From: Opitutia bacterium UBA7350
GTDB lineage: Bacteria > Verrucomicrobiota > Verrucomicrobiia > Opitutales > Coraliomargaritaceae
Assembly (NCBI GenBank): GCA_002470925.1
Contig: DKOX01000112.1
Location: forward strand, 1-5,204
Direction: 5' to 3'
DNA length: 5,204 nucleotides
This document shows positions 1-5,204 of this stretch, piece by piece (position 1 is the first letter of the stretch; each line of letters begins with the position of its first letter). Both the position numbers and the translations under genes were made by a program. The notes beneath the pieces were generated by a model. It was not told the DNA's origin. It did no database searches and worked only from the letters and a program-made list of their open reading frames with translations.

Positions 1-1113
1 TTCACGGCAGGGAGTGCATTGCCCGCAGCTTTCGTGCGCGTAGAAATAATTAATATTGGCAAGCGCCTCCACCATATCGGTGGAATCATCCATGATGATA
101 ACGCCCCCCGAGCCGGACATCGAACCGACCGCCGCAAGGCTGTCAAAATCCATTGGGATATCCTCGATGCCCCAGTCAAATTCGGTGCCGTCCTTCAGTT
201 TGCCCGTAAAACGTTCGTCGGCCCGCAGGATCTTGGAAGAGGACCCGCCGGGAATGACCGCCTTCAATTTACGGCCGGGTTTGAGACCGCCGCATACATC
301 ATTGATGAGTTGACCCAGGGTGAGGGCCGCGCAGGGAAATTCGTAATAGCCGGGTTTTTGTACATGGCCGGACACGCACCAAATACGCGTGCCGGTATTG
401 CCTGGGGTGCCGATTTTTGAGAAGGCTTCGCCGCCCATTTCAATGATGTGTTTCACATCACAGAGGGTTTCTACATTGTTGACGATGGTGGGGCATTGAT
501 ACAAGCCCAGCGCCGCCGGGAAATAAGGCGGTTTGATGCGCGGGTTGGCACGGTTGCCCTCGAGGGATTCAATCAAGCCGGTCTCTTCGCCGCAGATGTA
601 GGCCCCCGCGCCGCGGTGCACAATGATATCACAGGAATAACCGGAACCCAAAATATTGTCTCCGAGCAGATTCTTGGCGCGGGCCTCCTCAATTGCTTCC
701 TCCAAAATGCGGTAACCCTCAAAGAATTCCCCCCGAATGTAGATAAAGGCAAGCTTCGCTTGAATCGCAAAAGCAGAACAGAGCATGCCCTCGATCAATT
801 GATGCGGATCCTTGTGAATGATTTGACGGTCTTTGAAAGTGCCGGGTTCCGACTCGTCGGCATTGCAAATCAAATAGATCGGTTTGCCGGACTTGCGATC
901 CAGGAATTTCCATTTCACGCCGGCGGGAAAACCCGCTCCTCCGCGTCCCCGCACTCCCGAAGCGGTGACTTCCGCGCAAATGTCCTCCGGCTTCATGGTG
1001 ACTGCCTTTTTCAACTGCTCGTAGCCACCATGCTTCAGGTAGCAATCAATGTCGCGGGTGTAGCCCGGGGCATCAATGTGCTTAAAAATCAGTCGTTGTT
1101 CTTCGAGTGCCAT
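1..1113 (-). CDS. nuoF: NADH-quinone oxidoreductase subunit F (NuoF), C-terminus cut by window edge
   Basis: NuoF binds NADH and FMN at the tip of the peripheral arm of complex I. It accepts a hydride from NADH and passes electrons to [4Fe-4S] cluster N3. I translated the minus strand from the ATG at 1113: 371 codons stay open to base 1, against about 420-450 residues for the family, so the end lies outside the window. Visible motifs are the glycine-rich GRGGAGFPAGVKW (about residues 56-68), NADESEPGT (84-92), GAGAYICGEETGLIESLEG (168-186), the PTIVNNVETL segment (208-217) and IPGGSSSK (287-294). The last residues, ESCGQCTPCRE, carry three of the four N3 cysteines (C363, C366, C369). The start is 18 nt after the nuoE stop, with only a weak ribosome binding site. 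A one-residue longer PPYFPA loop (195-200) differs from the common PPFPA. nuoG would be expected further left. Identification is firm. Confidence 0.97.
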   Translation of the reverse strand, partial: MALEEQRLIFKHIDAPGYTRDIDCYLKHGGYEQLKKAVTMKPEDICAEVTASGVRGRGGAGFPAGVKWKFLDRKSGKPIYLICNADESEPGTFKDRQIIHKDPHQLIEGMLCSAFAIQAKLAFIYIRGEFFEGYRILEEAIEEARAKNLLGDNILGSGYSCDIIVHRGAGAYICGEETGLIESLEGNRANPRIKPPYFPAALGLYQCPTIVNNVETLCDVKHIIEMGGEAFSKIGTPGNTGTRIWCVSGHVQKPGYYEFPCAALTLGQLINDVCGGLKPGRKLKAVIPGGSSSKILRADERFTGKLKDGTEFDWGIEDIPMDFDSLAAVGSMSGSGGVIIMDDSTDMVEALANINYFYAHESCGQCTPCRE

Positions 1114-1131
1114 CCTGATAATTTCCAAGAA

Positions 1132-1611
1132 TTAAAGGGTTCCCTGTTTGATTTTCTCAGCGAGTTCGCTGGCGGCTTCAAGCCCAACATCGGTATATTC
1201 CGTTTCGCCCACCATCACGACCGGAGCCTTCCCGCAATCAGCGTGGCATTCCACGAATTCAAGCGTCACTTTACCATCCTCGCTGGTGTGTCCCACCTTG
1301 ACATTCAACTCCTCCTCCAGGCGGCGACAGGTTTGATACGCCCCGCCCAGCGCGCACGGCAGGGTGCGGCAGACCCGCACATGGTATTGACCGGTTGGTT
1401 CACGCCGCAGCATCGGGTAAAAAGTCACGATTTCCGCAATATTGATCGGCTCTAGATCAAGGCGCTCTGCGATCCATTCAATCGCTTCGTCCGAAAGATA
1501 GCCCTGATCTTCCTGCACGAGATGACAAAGCGGCAGTGCCGCACTTCGCATGACCGGATAACGCGGAATCAGGCGGTCAATTTTTTCAATCGTTTCAGGC
1601 TTTAAATTCAT
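1132..1611 (-). CDS. nuoE: NADH-quinone oxidoreductase subunit E (NuoE), [2Fe-2S] protein
   Basis: NuoE is the 24-kDa-type thioredoxin-fold subunit of complex I. It carries [2Fe-2S] cluster N1a and sits against NuoF. From the ATG at 1611 the protein has 159 residues, normal for the family. An N-terminal helical part (YPVMRSAALPLCHLVQEDQG) leads into the conserved AEIVTFYPM segment. Four cluster ligands follow: C81 and C86 (CRTLPC), then C122 and C126 (ECHADCG). The second pair is usually CLGAC-like, so CHADC is a mild variant that keeps both cysteines. The frame also has a GTG start at 1632, giving 166 residues and an 11-bp overlap with nuoD. The GGGGGAG at 1634-1640 is only 1 nt from that GTG, too close to serve it, and 22 nt from the ATG, too far to serve that. 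I prefer ATG because MNLKPETIEKI is a typical NuoE beginning, but the start is uncertain. Confidence 0.95.
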   Translation of the reverse strand: MNLKPETIEKIDRLIPRYPVMRSAALPLCHLVQEDQGYLSDEAIEWIAERLDLEPINIAEIVTFYPMLRREPTGQYHVRVCRTLPCALGGAYQTCRRLEEELNVKVGHTSEDGKVTLEFVECHADCGKAPVVMVGETEYTDVGLEAASELAEKIKQGTL

Positions 1612-1621
1612 AGCTTTGAAT

Positions 1622-2860
1622 CTAGCGGTCACACTCCCCCATCACGAAATCCAGCGATCCCAAAATCACGGTTATATCCGTCATGTAATGACCGGGTACA
1701 AGTTTGTCGAGGATACTGAGCGAGCAGAAAGAAGGTCCGCGAATTTTGAGACGGTACGGTACGCCCCCACCCTTCGAGACCACATAAAAACCGAGCGCCC
1801 CTTTCGGGTTCTCCGCTTCAAAATACGCCTCCCCCGCAGGAATCTGCGGCCCCTCGGTCGTGATCATGAAATTCTGAATCAACTCCTCCATGCTCGTCAG
1901 CACCTTTTCTTTTGGCGGCGAGACGATGCGCTTCGCATCCTCCGCATAAAAACTGCCATCGGGAATCGTATCGATGACCTGGCGAATAATACGCACCGAC
2001 TGGCGCACCTCTTCGGCACGGAGCAAATAACGGTCGTAGCAATCACCCGTTGTACCGACCGGCACATCAAAATCGTACCTTTCGTAACCGAGATAGGGCT
2101 TGTCCTTGCGCAGGTCGAGGTCCACGCCCGAGGCGCGCAGGTTTGGCCCCGTCAGGCCATAAGCGATGGCGTCCTCGCGCGAGATAACTCCGATGCCCTG
2201 AGTGCGGTCCACGAAAATCCGGTTGCGGGTCAGCAACTTGTCAATTTGATCCAGGACCGGAAGTACTCCATTGATAAAATCCGTCACGCGACCGAGCCAG
2301 CCCTCCGGAATGTCGCGTGCCACCCCACCGATCCGGGTGTAGCTCGTGGTGAAACGTGCCCCCGTCAATTCCTCAAATAAAGTATAGAGTTTTTCACGCT
2401 CCGTGAAGGTGTACATGAAAACCGTCCATGCCCCCGCATCCATTCCAAAAACCCCAACCCCCAACAAATGCGAGGAAATGCGCGCCAATTCACAGCACAA
2501 GACCCGAATCGCCTGACAACGCTCCGGAACCTCCAACGCCGCCAACTTTTCCACCGCCATTGCAAACGCCACATTGTTTGCCAGCGGCGCGAGATAGTCC
2601 AAACGATCCGTGTACGGCACGAACTGATTGTAAGTCATGTTCTCCGCGATCTTCTCATCTCCCCGGTGCAAATATCCAATGACGGGTTCACACTTCGTGA
2701 TGATGTCACCGTCCAATTCCGTCAACAGACGCAACACCCCGTGAGTGGTCGGGTGAGACGGCCCTACGTTCAGGGCCATGGTTTCGCCCTTCAGCTCTTC
2801 CTCCGCCACGCCTGTGCGCGCCCCGAGGTCTCCAATCGAAATTTCCTTTGTGGTGGCCAT
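1622..2860 (-). CDS. nuoD: NADH-quinone oxidoreductase subunit D (NuoD)
   Basis: NuoD is the 49-kDa-type subunit in the connecting arm of complex I. With NuoB it forms the quinone reduction site near cluster N2. The protein has 412 residues from the ATG at 2860, the usual length for an unfused NuoD. The GPSHPTTHGVLR motif (33-44) contains H36 and H40, and LHRG (64-67) and YTDRLDY (83-89) follow. H40 and Y89 are spaced 49 residues apart, like the known quinone-contacting His/Tyr pair of the family. The C-terminus is GSLDFVMGECDR, close to the standard LDPVMGEVDR. The frame opens 27 nt earlier at 2887, but I chose 2860: it forms a TAATG overlap with the nuoC stop and has GGAGGAG 8 nt upstream. 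NuoC and NuoD are separate proteins here, not fused as in E. coli. Confidence 0.97.
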   Translation of the reverse strand: MATTKEISIGDLGARTGVAEEELKGETMALNVGPSHPTTHGVLRLLTELDGDIITKCEPVIGYLHRGDEKIAENMTYNQFVPYTDRLDYLAPLANNVAFAMAVEKLAALEVPERCQAIRVLCCELARISSHLLGVGVFGMDAGAWTVFMYTFTEREKLYTLFEELTGARFTTSYTRIGGVARDIPEGWLGRVTDFINGVLPVLDQIDKLLTRNRIFVDRTQGIGVISREDAIAYGLTGPNLRASGVDLDLRKDKPYLGYERYDFDVPVGTTGDCYDRYLLRAEEVRQSVRIIRQVIDTIPDGSFYAEDAKRIVSPPKEKVLTSMEELIQNFMITTEGPQIPAGEAYFEAENPKGALGFYVVSKGGGVPYRLKIRGPSFCSLSILDKLVPGHYMTDITVILGSLDFVMGECDR

Positions 2861-3471
2861 TAGCGGTTCTCCTCCTTTTCCGTCCAACTCTCATCCTTTG
2901 CCTGCGGTTCAATTTCCCGCATCGTTCCATCCGCGGAAGAAACAAACGGCCCGCCCATCATGGGTGCCGGCAGCACTTTCGCATTGGCGGTTTCCGCCAC
3001 ATCCGCGGCCGGGAAGGGTACCTCGATCCCCGCCAGAGGAAATTCCTTCCGCAAGGGGTGGTAGGGATAGTCCTCCCACATAAGGATCCGTTTTAAATCC
3101 GGGTGACCTTCGTAGCGAATCCCCATCATGTCGTAAGTCTCGCGTTCGTGCCAATTCGCCGCCGGGAAGATCCCCGCCAGACTCGGGAGACTCGGCGCGG
3201 CATCATCGACGCAATCCGATGCAATGCGAATATAGGCATGGTGCGTGGTTGAAAGAATATGGTAAATCCCGGTAAAGCGCGGGCTCGTCTCGGCAGCCCA
3301 ATCAATGGCGGTCACATCCACCAAAAGATCATAGCCGAAATCATCGCGCAAGGCAGTGCAGCATTCCAAGAGATGCTCCGCCGGACAATTCACCGCGAGG
3401 TGATCCGCGGAATCCCGCTCGGTCAAATAGGCGAAACGCTCCTTCAGGGATGCGAAATTCGCGTCGCTCAT
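2860..3471 (-). CDS. nuoC: NADH-quinone oxidoreductase subunit C (NuoC)
   Basis: NuoC is the 30-kDa-type structural subunit of the complex I peripheral arm, packed against NuoD and NuoB, with no cofactor of its own. It has 203 residues. The complex I 30-kDa signature lies at about 106-130 (NWHERETYDMMGI, then EGHPDLKRIL), followed by MWEDYPYHPLRKEFPL (131-146). The N-terminal half (residues 45-85, FGYDLLVDVTAIDW onward) matches the family's alpha/beta core. After residue 150 comes a hydrophilic tail of about 50 residues containing GGPFVSSADG and EPQAKDESW, which I do not recognise as part of the core fold. The start is 1 nt after the nuoB stop with a strong AAGGAGG ribosome binding site. The stop overlaps the nuoD start in TAATG, and the codons for the last KEE also form the nuoD ribosome binding site. 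Confidence 0.96.
   Translation of the reverse strand: MSDANFASLKERFAYLTERDSADHLAVNCPAEHLLECCTALRDDFGYDLLVDVTAIDWAAETSPRFTGIYHILSTTHHAYIRIASDCVDDAAPSLPSLAGIFPAANWHERETYDMMGIRYEGHPDLKRILMWEDYPYHPLRKEFPLAGIEVPFPAADVAETANAKVLPAPMMGGPFVSSADGTMREIEPQAKDESWTEKEENR
2869..2875 (-). promoter_or_regulatory. Ribosome binding site of nuoD, inside the end of nuoC
   Basis: GGAGGAG on the minus strand lies 8 nt before the nuoD ATG at 2860 and is part of the nuoC reading frame, encoding two of its last glutamates. This site decides the nuoD start over the in-frame ATG at 2887. With the TAATG junction it implies translational coupling of nuoC and nuoD (inference). Confidence 0.85.
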
Positions 3472-3472
3472 C

Positions 3473-4024
3473 TTACGCCTCCTTCTCCGCGAGGGCCGCC
3501 GCAGCCGCGGCAGCCTTCGGTGCAGTCAAGTTCTTGACCGAGCGCTCCCGGCCAATCTTGTCTTGCAGTTTAATCATGGCATCCAACAGCGCCTCGGGGC
3601 GCGGCGGACAACCGCTCACATAAACATCCACCGGCACAATGCGGTCCACCCCCTGCAGGGTCGCATAGGAACGATACATCCCGCCCGTACTCGCGCAGGC
3701 ACCCATCGCAACCACCCACTTCGGTTCCGCCATCTGTTCATAAATGCGGCGTACCACCTCTGCCATTTTATACGTCACCGTACCCGACACGATCATACAA
3801 TCCGCCTGGCGCGGCGAGAAACGCATAACCTCCATTCCAAAACGGGAAATATCAAAGCGCGAGGCCCCCACCGCCATCAGCTCAATCGCACAACAGGCCA
3901 ATCCCATCGGCATCGGCCAGACCGAGTGCTTCCGTATCCAATTGATAACAGCGTCCGCCTGGGTAACGACGACCTCACCTTCGACTTTGCTGTTGTAACC
4001 TAGGGTTGTGTTTTCTGATTTCAT
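3473..4024 (-). CDS. nuoB: NADH-quinone oxidoreductase subunit B (NuoB), N2 cluster protein
   Basis: NuoB (PSST type) carries [4Fe-4S] cluster N2, the last electron carrier before quinone, and sits between NuoD and the membrane arm. It has 183 residues. The four N2 ligands are all present: the adjacent C44-C45 in GLACCAIELM, C110 in MGACASTGGMY, and C139 in VSGCPPRPEALL. The conserved FGMEVMRFSPRQADCMIVSGTVT stretch (62-84) lies between them. The C-terminus after about residue 167 is an Ala/Lys/Glu-rich low-complexity tail (APKAAAAAAALAEKEA), probably disordered or helical. This is the first nuo gene of the visible cluster, and no nuoA precedes it. Upstream there is only a weak GGA ribosome binding site, inside a small inverted repeat. 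Confidence 0.97.
   Translation of the reverse strand: MKSENTTLGYNSKVEGEVVVTQADAVINWIRKHSVWPMPMGLACCAIELMAVGASRFDISRFGMEVMRFSPRQADCMIVSGTVTYKMAEVVRRIYEQMAEPKWVVAMGACASTGGMYRSYATLQGVDRIVPVDVYVSGCPPRPEALLDAMIKLQDKIGRERSVKNLTAPKAAAAAAALAEKEA
3478..3484 (-). promoter_or_regulatory. Ribosome binding site of nuoC, inside the end of nuoB
   Basis: AAGGAGG on the minus strand, 6 nt before the nuoC ATG at 3471, is a near-perfect anti-16S match. It lies within the last codons of nuoB (KEA), and the nuoB stop TAA sits between it and the nuoC start, so ribosomes finishing nuoB can re-initiate on nuoC. Confidence 0.85.
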
Positions 4025-4166
4025 TTGATTCCAAGAATCATCTGTTTTGAAGTGCCGTAACTTACGAGACCCCTCAATCCATGCAAGCTACAATTTGAGT
4101 TTGTCCCGTCACAATAACGCCATAAGCATAGAACCTGCCATTTCAGGCAACTTTTAGAGCTTCACC
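4025..4166. other. Divergent intergenic region between nuoB and the fmdB-like gene
   Basis: These 142 bp separate two start codons facing away from each other, so the region should hold the promoter of the fmdB-like gene and, if the operon starts at nuoB, that of nuo. I found no convincing pair of -35 and -10 boxes on either strand. A weak imperfect candidate on the minus strand is TTGTGA with a TGTAGC-like box downstream. The only clear structure is the inverted repeat next to nuoB. There is no room for nuoA. Confidence 0.6.
4026..4040. repeat. Perfect inverted repeat just upstream of nuoB
   Basis: TGATTC-CAA-GAATCA is a perfect 6-bp inverted repeat with a 3-nt centre, ending 2 nt before the nuoB start codon. 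On the nuoB transcript it could form a short hairpin covering the weak GGA ribosome binding site. As DNA it could be a small operator half-site pair. Either role is inference; the symmetry itself is seen directly. Confidence 0.5.
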
Positions 4167-4478
4167 ATGCCCACCTACACCTACGAGGAAATCCTGCCCG
4201 ACGGCAGCCCCGGCACCCGCTTTGAGGTCATTCAAGCCATGTCCGACGCGCCCCTCACCCAGCATCCCCACACCGGAAAACCCATCCGCAAAGTGCTCGC
4301 CAGCCCCGCCCTCAACACCCGTTACTCCGAAACGGCCAACCAGCGCGCCCTCGACAATAAAAACCTCACCCAAAAAGGCTTCACCCAATACGAGAAGGAC
4401 AAACTCACCGGACGCTACCACAAAACCGCCGGCAACGACCCCCGCGCCCCCGATATTATTGAAAAGCCAAAAAACTGA
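4167..4478 (+). CDS. FmdB-family-like small protein lacking the zinc-ribbon cysteines
   Basis: The protein has 103 residues and its N-terminus, MPTYTYEEI, then RFEVIQAMSDAPLTQHPHTGKPIRKVLASP, follows the FmdB-type putative regulatory domain (MPTYxYxC..CG..FEvxqsmsdpPLt.CP.CGgpvrrl). The two CxxC knuckles that would bind zinc are replaced by EILPDGSP and HPHTG, and the whole protein has no cysteine. The C-terminal part (LTQKGFTQYEKDKLTGRYHKTAG, about 67-89) also resembles the tail of FmdB-like proteins. The function is unknown even for the family, whose name comes from a proposed regulator of formamidase expression, so no function is assigned here. The gene is strongly GC-rich (41 of 60 bases in 4201-4260) and rich in CCC, ACC and CTC codons. 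The start has only a weak AGAG upstream. It is divergent from nuo, with no clear functional link. Confidence 0.85.
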   Translation: MPTYTYEEILPDGSPGTRFEVIQAMSDAPLTQHPHTGKPIRKVLASPALNTRYSETANQRALDNKNLTQKGFTQYEKDKLTGRYHKTAGNDPRAPDIIEKPKN

Positions 4479-4517
4479 GCACCCCCGGAAAGGTTTGGAA
4501 CGTCCATCCGCGCCTAT

Positions 4518-4562
4518 TTTATTTACAAATAAAGATCATGATCCATATATTAAAAAATATAT
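4518..4562. repeat. Three consecutive palindromes upstream of the membrane-protein gene
   Basis: Three perfect inverted repeats occupy this stretch almost end to end: TTTATTT-AC-AAATAAA (4518-4533), GATCATGATC (4534-4543, uninterrupted) and ATATATT-AAAA-AATATAT (4545-4562). The first two abut. They overlap the best promoter candidate and end 3 nt before the ATG at 4566. They could be operators or an AT-rich melting region. Low base complexity makes chance symmetry more likely for the first and third than for the second. Confidence 0.5.
4522..4551 (+). promoter_or_regulatory. Candidate sigma-70-type promoter of the membrane-protein gene
   Basis: TTTACA (4522-4527, 5 of 6 to the -35 consensus) and TATATT (4546-4551, 5 of 6 to the -10 consensus) are 18 bp apart. 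Transcription would start near 4558, only about 8 nt before the ATG at 4566, giving an almost leaderless mRNA, which fits the lack of a Shine-Dalgarno sequence. The palindrome GATCATGATC lies in the spacer. The AT-rich context makes chance matches likely. Confidence 0.4.
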
Positions 4563-4565
4563 ACT

Positions 4566-5162
4566 ATGCACAAAATCATCAATAGCCCCATCGCCATCAC
4601 TTTAATCGTTATCGTAGCGGCATTTGTCCTCGCAAAGCAAAACAAAGCTCACCTCGCAGGTGAGATACAGGCCACATATGATACAATTATTGCGATTGCT
4701 GCAGACGCCACGAGTGACGCCGAAAAAACCAAGGCCGTTCAGGATTTAGCGGAACAATTAGCCAATCAAATCAAGGTTGGGTTCTCGAGTGGTTGGAACA
4801 ACAATGAGGAGTCCGACGAGAAACCCTCATACCTTGAGGTGCGCAAACAAATCAAAATTGAAAATTTGAAAGAAATTCCCACCCAATGGGAAACGCGGCA
4901 AAGCGTCATCCTTACCCTTGAGAATGAGAGCGAGTACCCCATTAAGCGTATCAATCTAAACCTCGATTACTACAAAGATGGTATCCTCATCGACACAAAG
5001 CACAAATCGCTTCATAACATAAAAATTCTGGCTCCAGGCGAAGCGACTTCCGTAAAAGAGGAGCGCAGTATCCCCAAAAGCGATAACCCCGAAGAAATGG
5101 AAGCGTTCACCTTTGATAGCGTGAAAGCCAACATAACTTCATTTGGGATAATTGAAGAATAA
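4566..5162 (+). CDS. Hypothetical protein with one N-terminal membrane segment
   Basis: I do not recognise this 198-residue protein. Residues about 7-23 (SPIAITLIVIVAAFVLA) form one strongly hydrophobic helix, either a membrane anchor or a signal peptide with a possible cut after VLA. Residues 28-72 look helical and amphipathic (alanine, glutamate and lysine rich). A polar linker (GWNNNEESDEKPS, 76-88) leads to a region rich in predicted beta strands (about 90-193: SVILTLENESEYPIKRINLNLDYYKDG, then ILAPGEATSVKEE). That alternation, with N-E-S at a strand end and a PGE turn, resembles small Ig-like/FxLYD-type sandwich domains outside the membrane; this is a guess from pattern only. There is no cysteine and no visible catalytic motif. 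The gene is much poorer in GC (27 of 60 in 4801-4860) than its neighbours, which may indicate acquisition. No Shine-Dalgarno sequence precedes the ATG. Confidence 0.75.
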   Translation: MHKIINSPIAITLIVIVAAFVLAKQNKAHLAGEIQATYDTIIAIAADATSDAEKTKAVQDLAEQLANQIKVGFSSGWNNNEESDEKPSYLEVRKQIKIENLKEIPTQWETRQSVILTLENESEYPIKRINLNLDYYKDGILIDTKHKSLHNIKILAPGEATSVKEERSIPKSDNPEEMEAFTFDSVKANITSFGIIEE

Positions 5163-5177
5163 AGCGACTCAAATCAG

Positions 5178-5204
5178 ATGCATCAAGACGGCATCATCCA
5201 CCCC
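5178..5204 (+). CDS. Possible start of a further gene, cut by window edge
   Basis: An ATG at 5178 opens nine codons (MHQDGIIHP) to the window end, 15 nt after the preceding stop. There is no clear ribosome binding site, and nine residues are too few to name a family. It is listed only so the right edge is not read as empty. Confidence 0.2.

Noticed and set aside
448..1455. Long plus-strand open frame of 335 codons opposite nuoE and nuoF
   Set aside because: It lies wholly antisense to two strongly conserved Nuo genes and its translation shows no recognisable domain; long antisense frames are common in GC-rich coding DNA.
1616..2380. Plus-strand open frame of 254 codons opposite nuoD
   Set aside because: It is antisense to motif-verified nuoD, rich in Arg and His as expected of a reversed frame, and has no ribosome binding site or family resemblance.
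2861..2887. Nine-residue N-terminal extension of NuoD from an ATG at 2887
   Set aside because: The ATG at 2860 has GGAGGAG at 8 nt and a TAATG junction, and the extension merely reads through that ribosome binding site.
4134..4149. Small symmetry CCTGCCATTTCAGGCA before the fmdB-like gene, considered as a terminator or operator
   Set aside because: The stem is only 4 bp with a 6-nt loop and no T-run follows, so it is within chance expectation.
4143..4421. Minus-strand frame upstream of nuoB considered as a candidate nuoA
   Set aside because: The translation is Gly/Val-rich and mirrors the fmdB-like gene. It has none of the three-helix pattern or conserved acidic residues of NuoA.
4479..4533. 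Rho-independent terminator after the fmdB-like gene
   Set aside because: There is no GC-rich stem followed by a T-run; the only symmetry is an AT-only palindrome with a 2-nt centre.
4222..4605. Plus-strand frame overlapping the fmdB-like gene in another phase
   Set aside because: The translation is a Pro/Ser/Thr-rich string typical of a shifted frame of CCC- and ACC-rich DNA; the FmdB-like frame explains the region.

Overview
The window holds the 5' half of a respiratory complex I (NADH:quinone oxidoreductase, nuo) operon on the minus strand. It reads right to left as nuoB-nuoC-nuoD-nuoE-nuoF, and nuoF runs off the left edge. Diverging from it on the plus strand are a small FmdB-family-like protein that lacks every zinc-ribbon cysteine and an unrecognised, AT-richer gene for a membrane-anchored protein. 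All five Nuo products were recognised from conserved motifs: the N2 cluster cysteines of NuoB, the 30-kDa signature of NuoC, the quinone-site His/Tyr of NuoD, the [2Fe-2S] cysteines of NuoE, and the FMN/NADH glycine-rich segments plus the start of the N3 cluster motif of NuoF.

Layout: 1-1113 partial nuoF; 1132-1611 nuoE; 1622-2860 nuoD; 2860-3471 nuoC; 3473-4024 nuoB (all minus strand). 4025-4166 is a 142-bp divergent intergenic region. 4167-4478 is the cysteine-free FmdB-like gene (plus). 4479-4565 is a short AT-rich promoter region made largely of back-to-back palindromes. 4566-5162 is a hypothetical membrane-anchored protein (plus). The last 42 bases contain at most the start of another gene.

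The Nuo genes are packed with a 1-nt gap, a TAATG overlap and short gaps. Strong Shine-Dalgarno sequences for nuoC and nuoD lie inside the 3' ends of the genes before them, so translation is probably coupled. NuoE and NuoF form the NADH-dehydrogenase tip (FMN, [2Fe-2S] N1a, [4Fe-4S] N3). NuoB, NuoC and NuoD form the connecting arm that passes electrons through N2 to quinone. The usual first gene, nuoA, is not next to nuoB: the divergent fmdB-like gene occupies that place.

The organism is an aerobically or anaerobically respiring bacterium with moderately GC-rich DNA and separate nuoC and nuoD genes. NuoF wording such as the PPYFPA insertion, together with the cysteine-free FmdB-like protein, suggests the Verrucomicrobiota/PVC group. 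This is an impression from memory, not a demonstrated assignment. The nuo part is ordinary. The points worth a second look are the missing nuoA, the zinc-less FmdB-like protein, and the palindrome-tiled promoter of the low-GC orphan gene. I do not see a clearly new multi-gene system.
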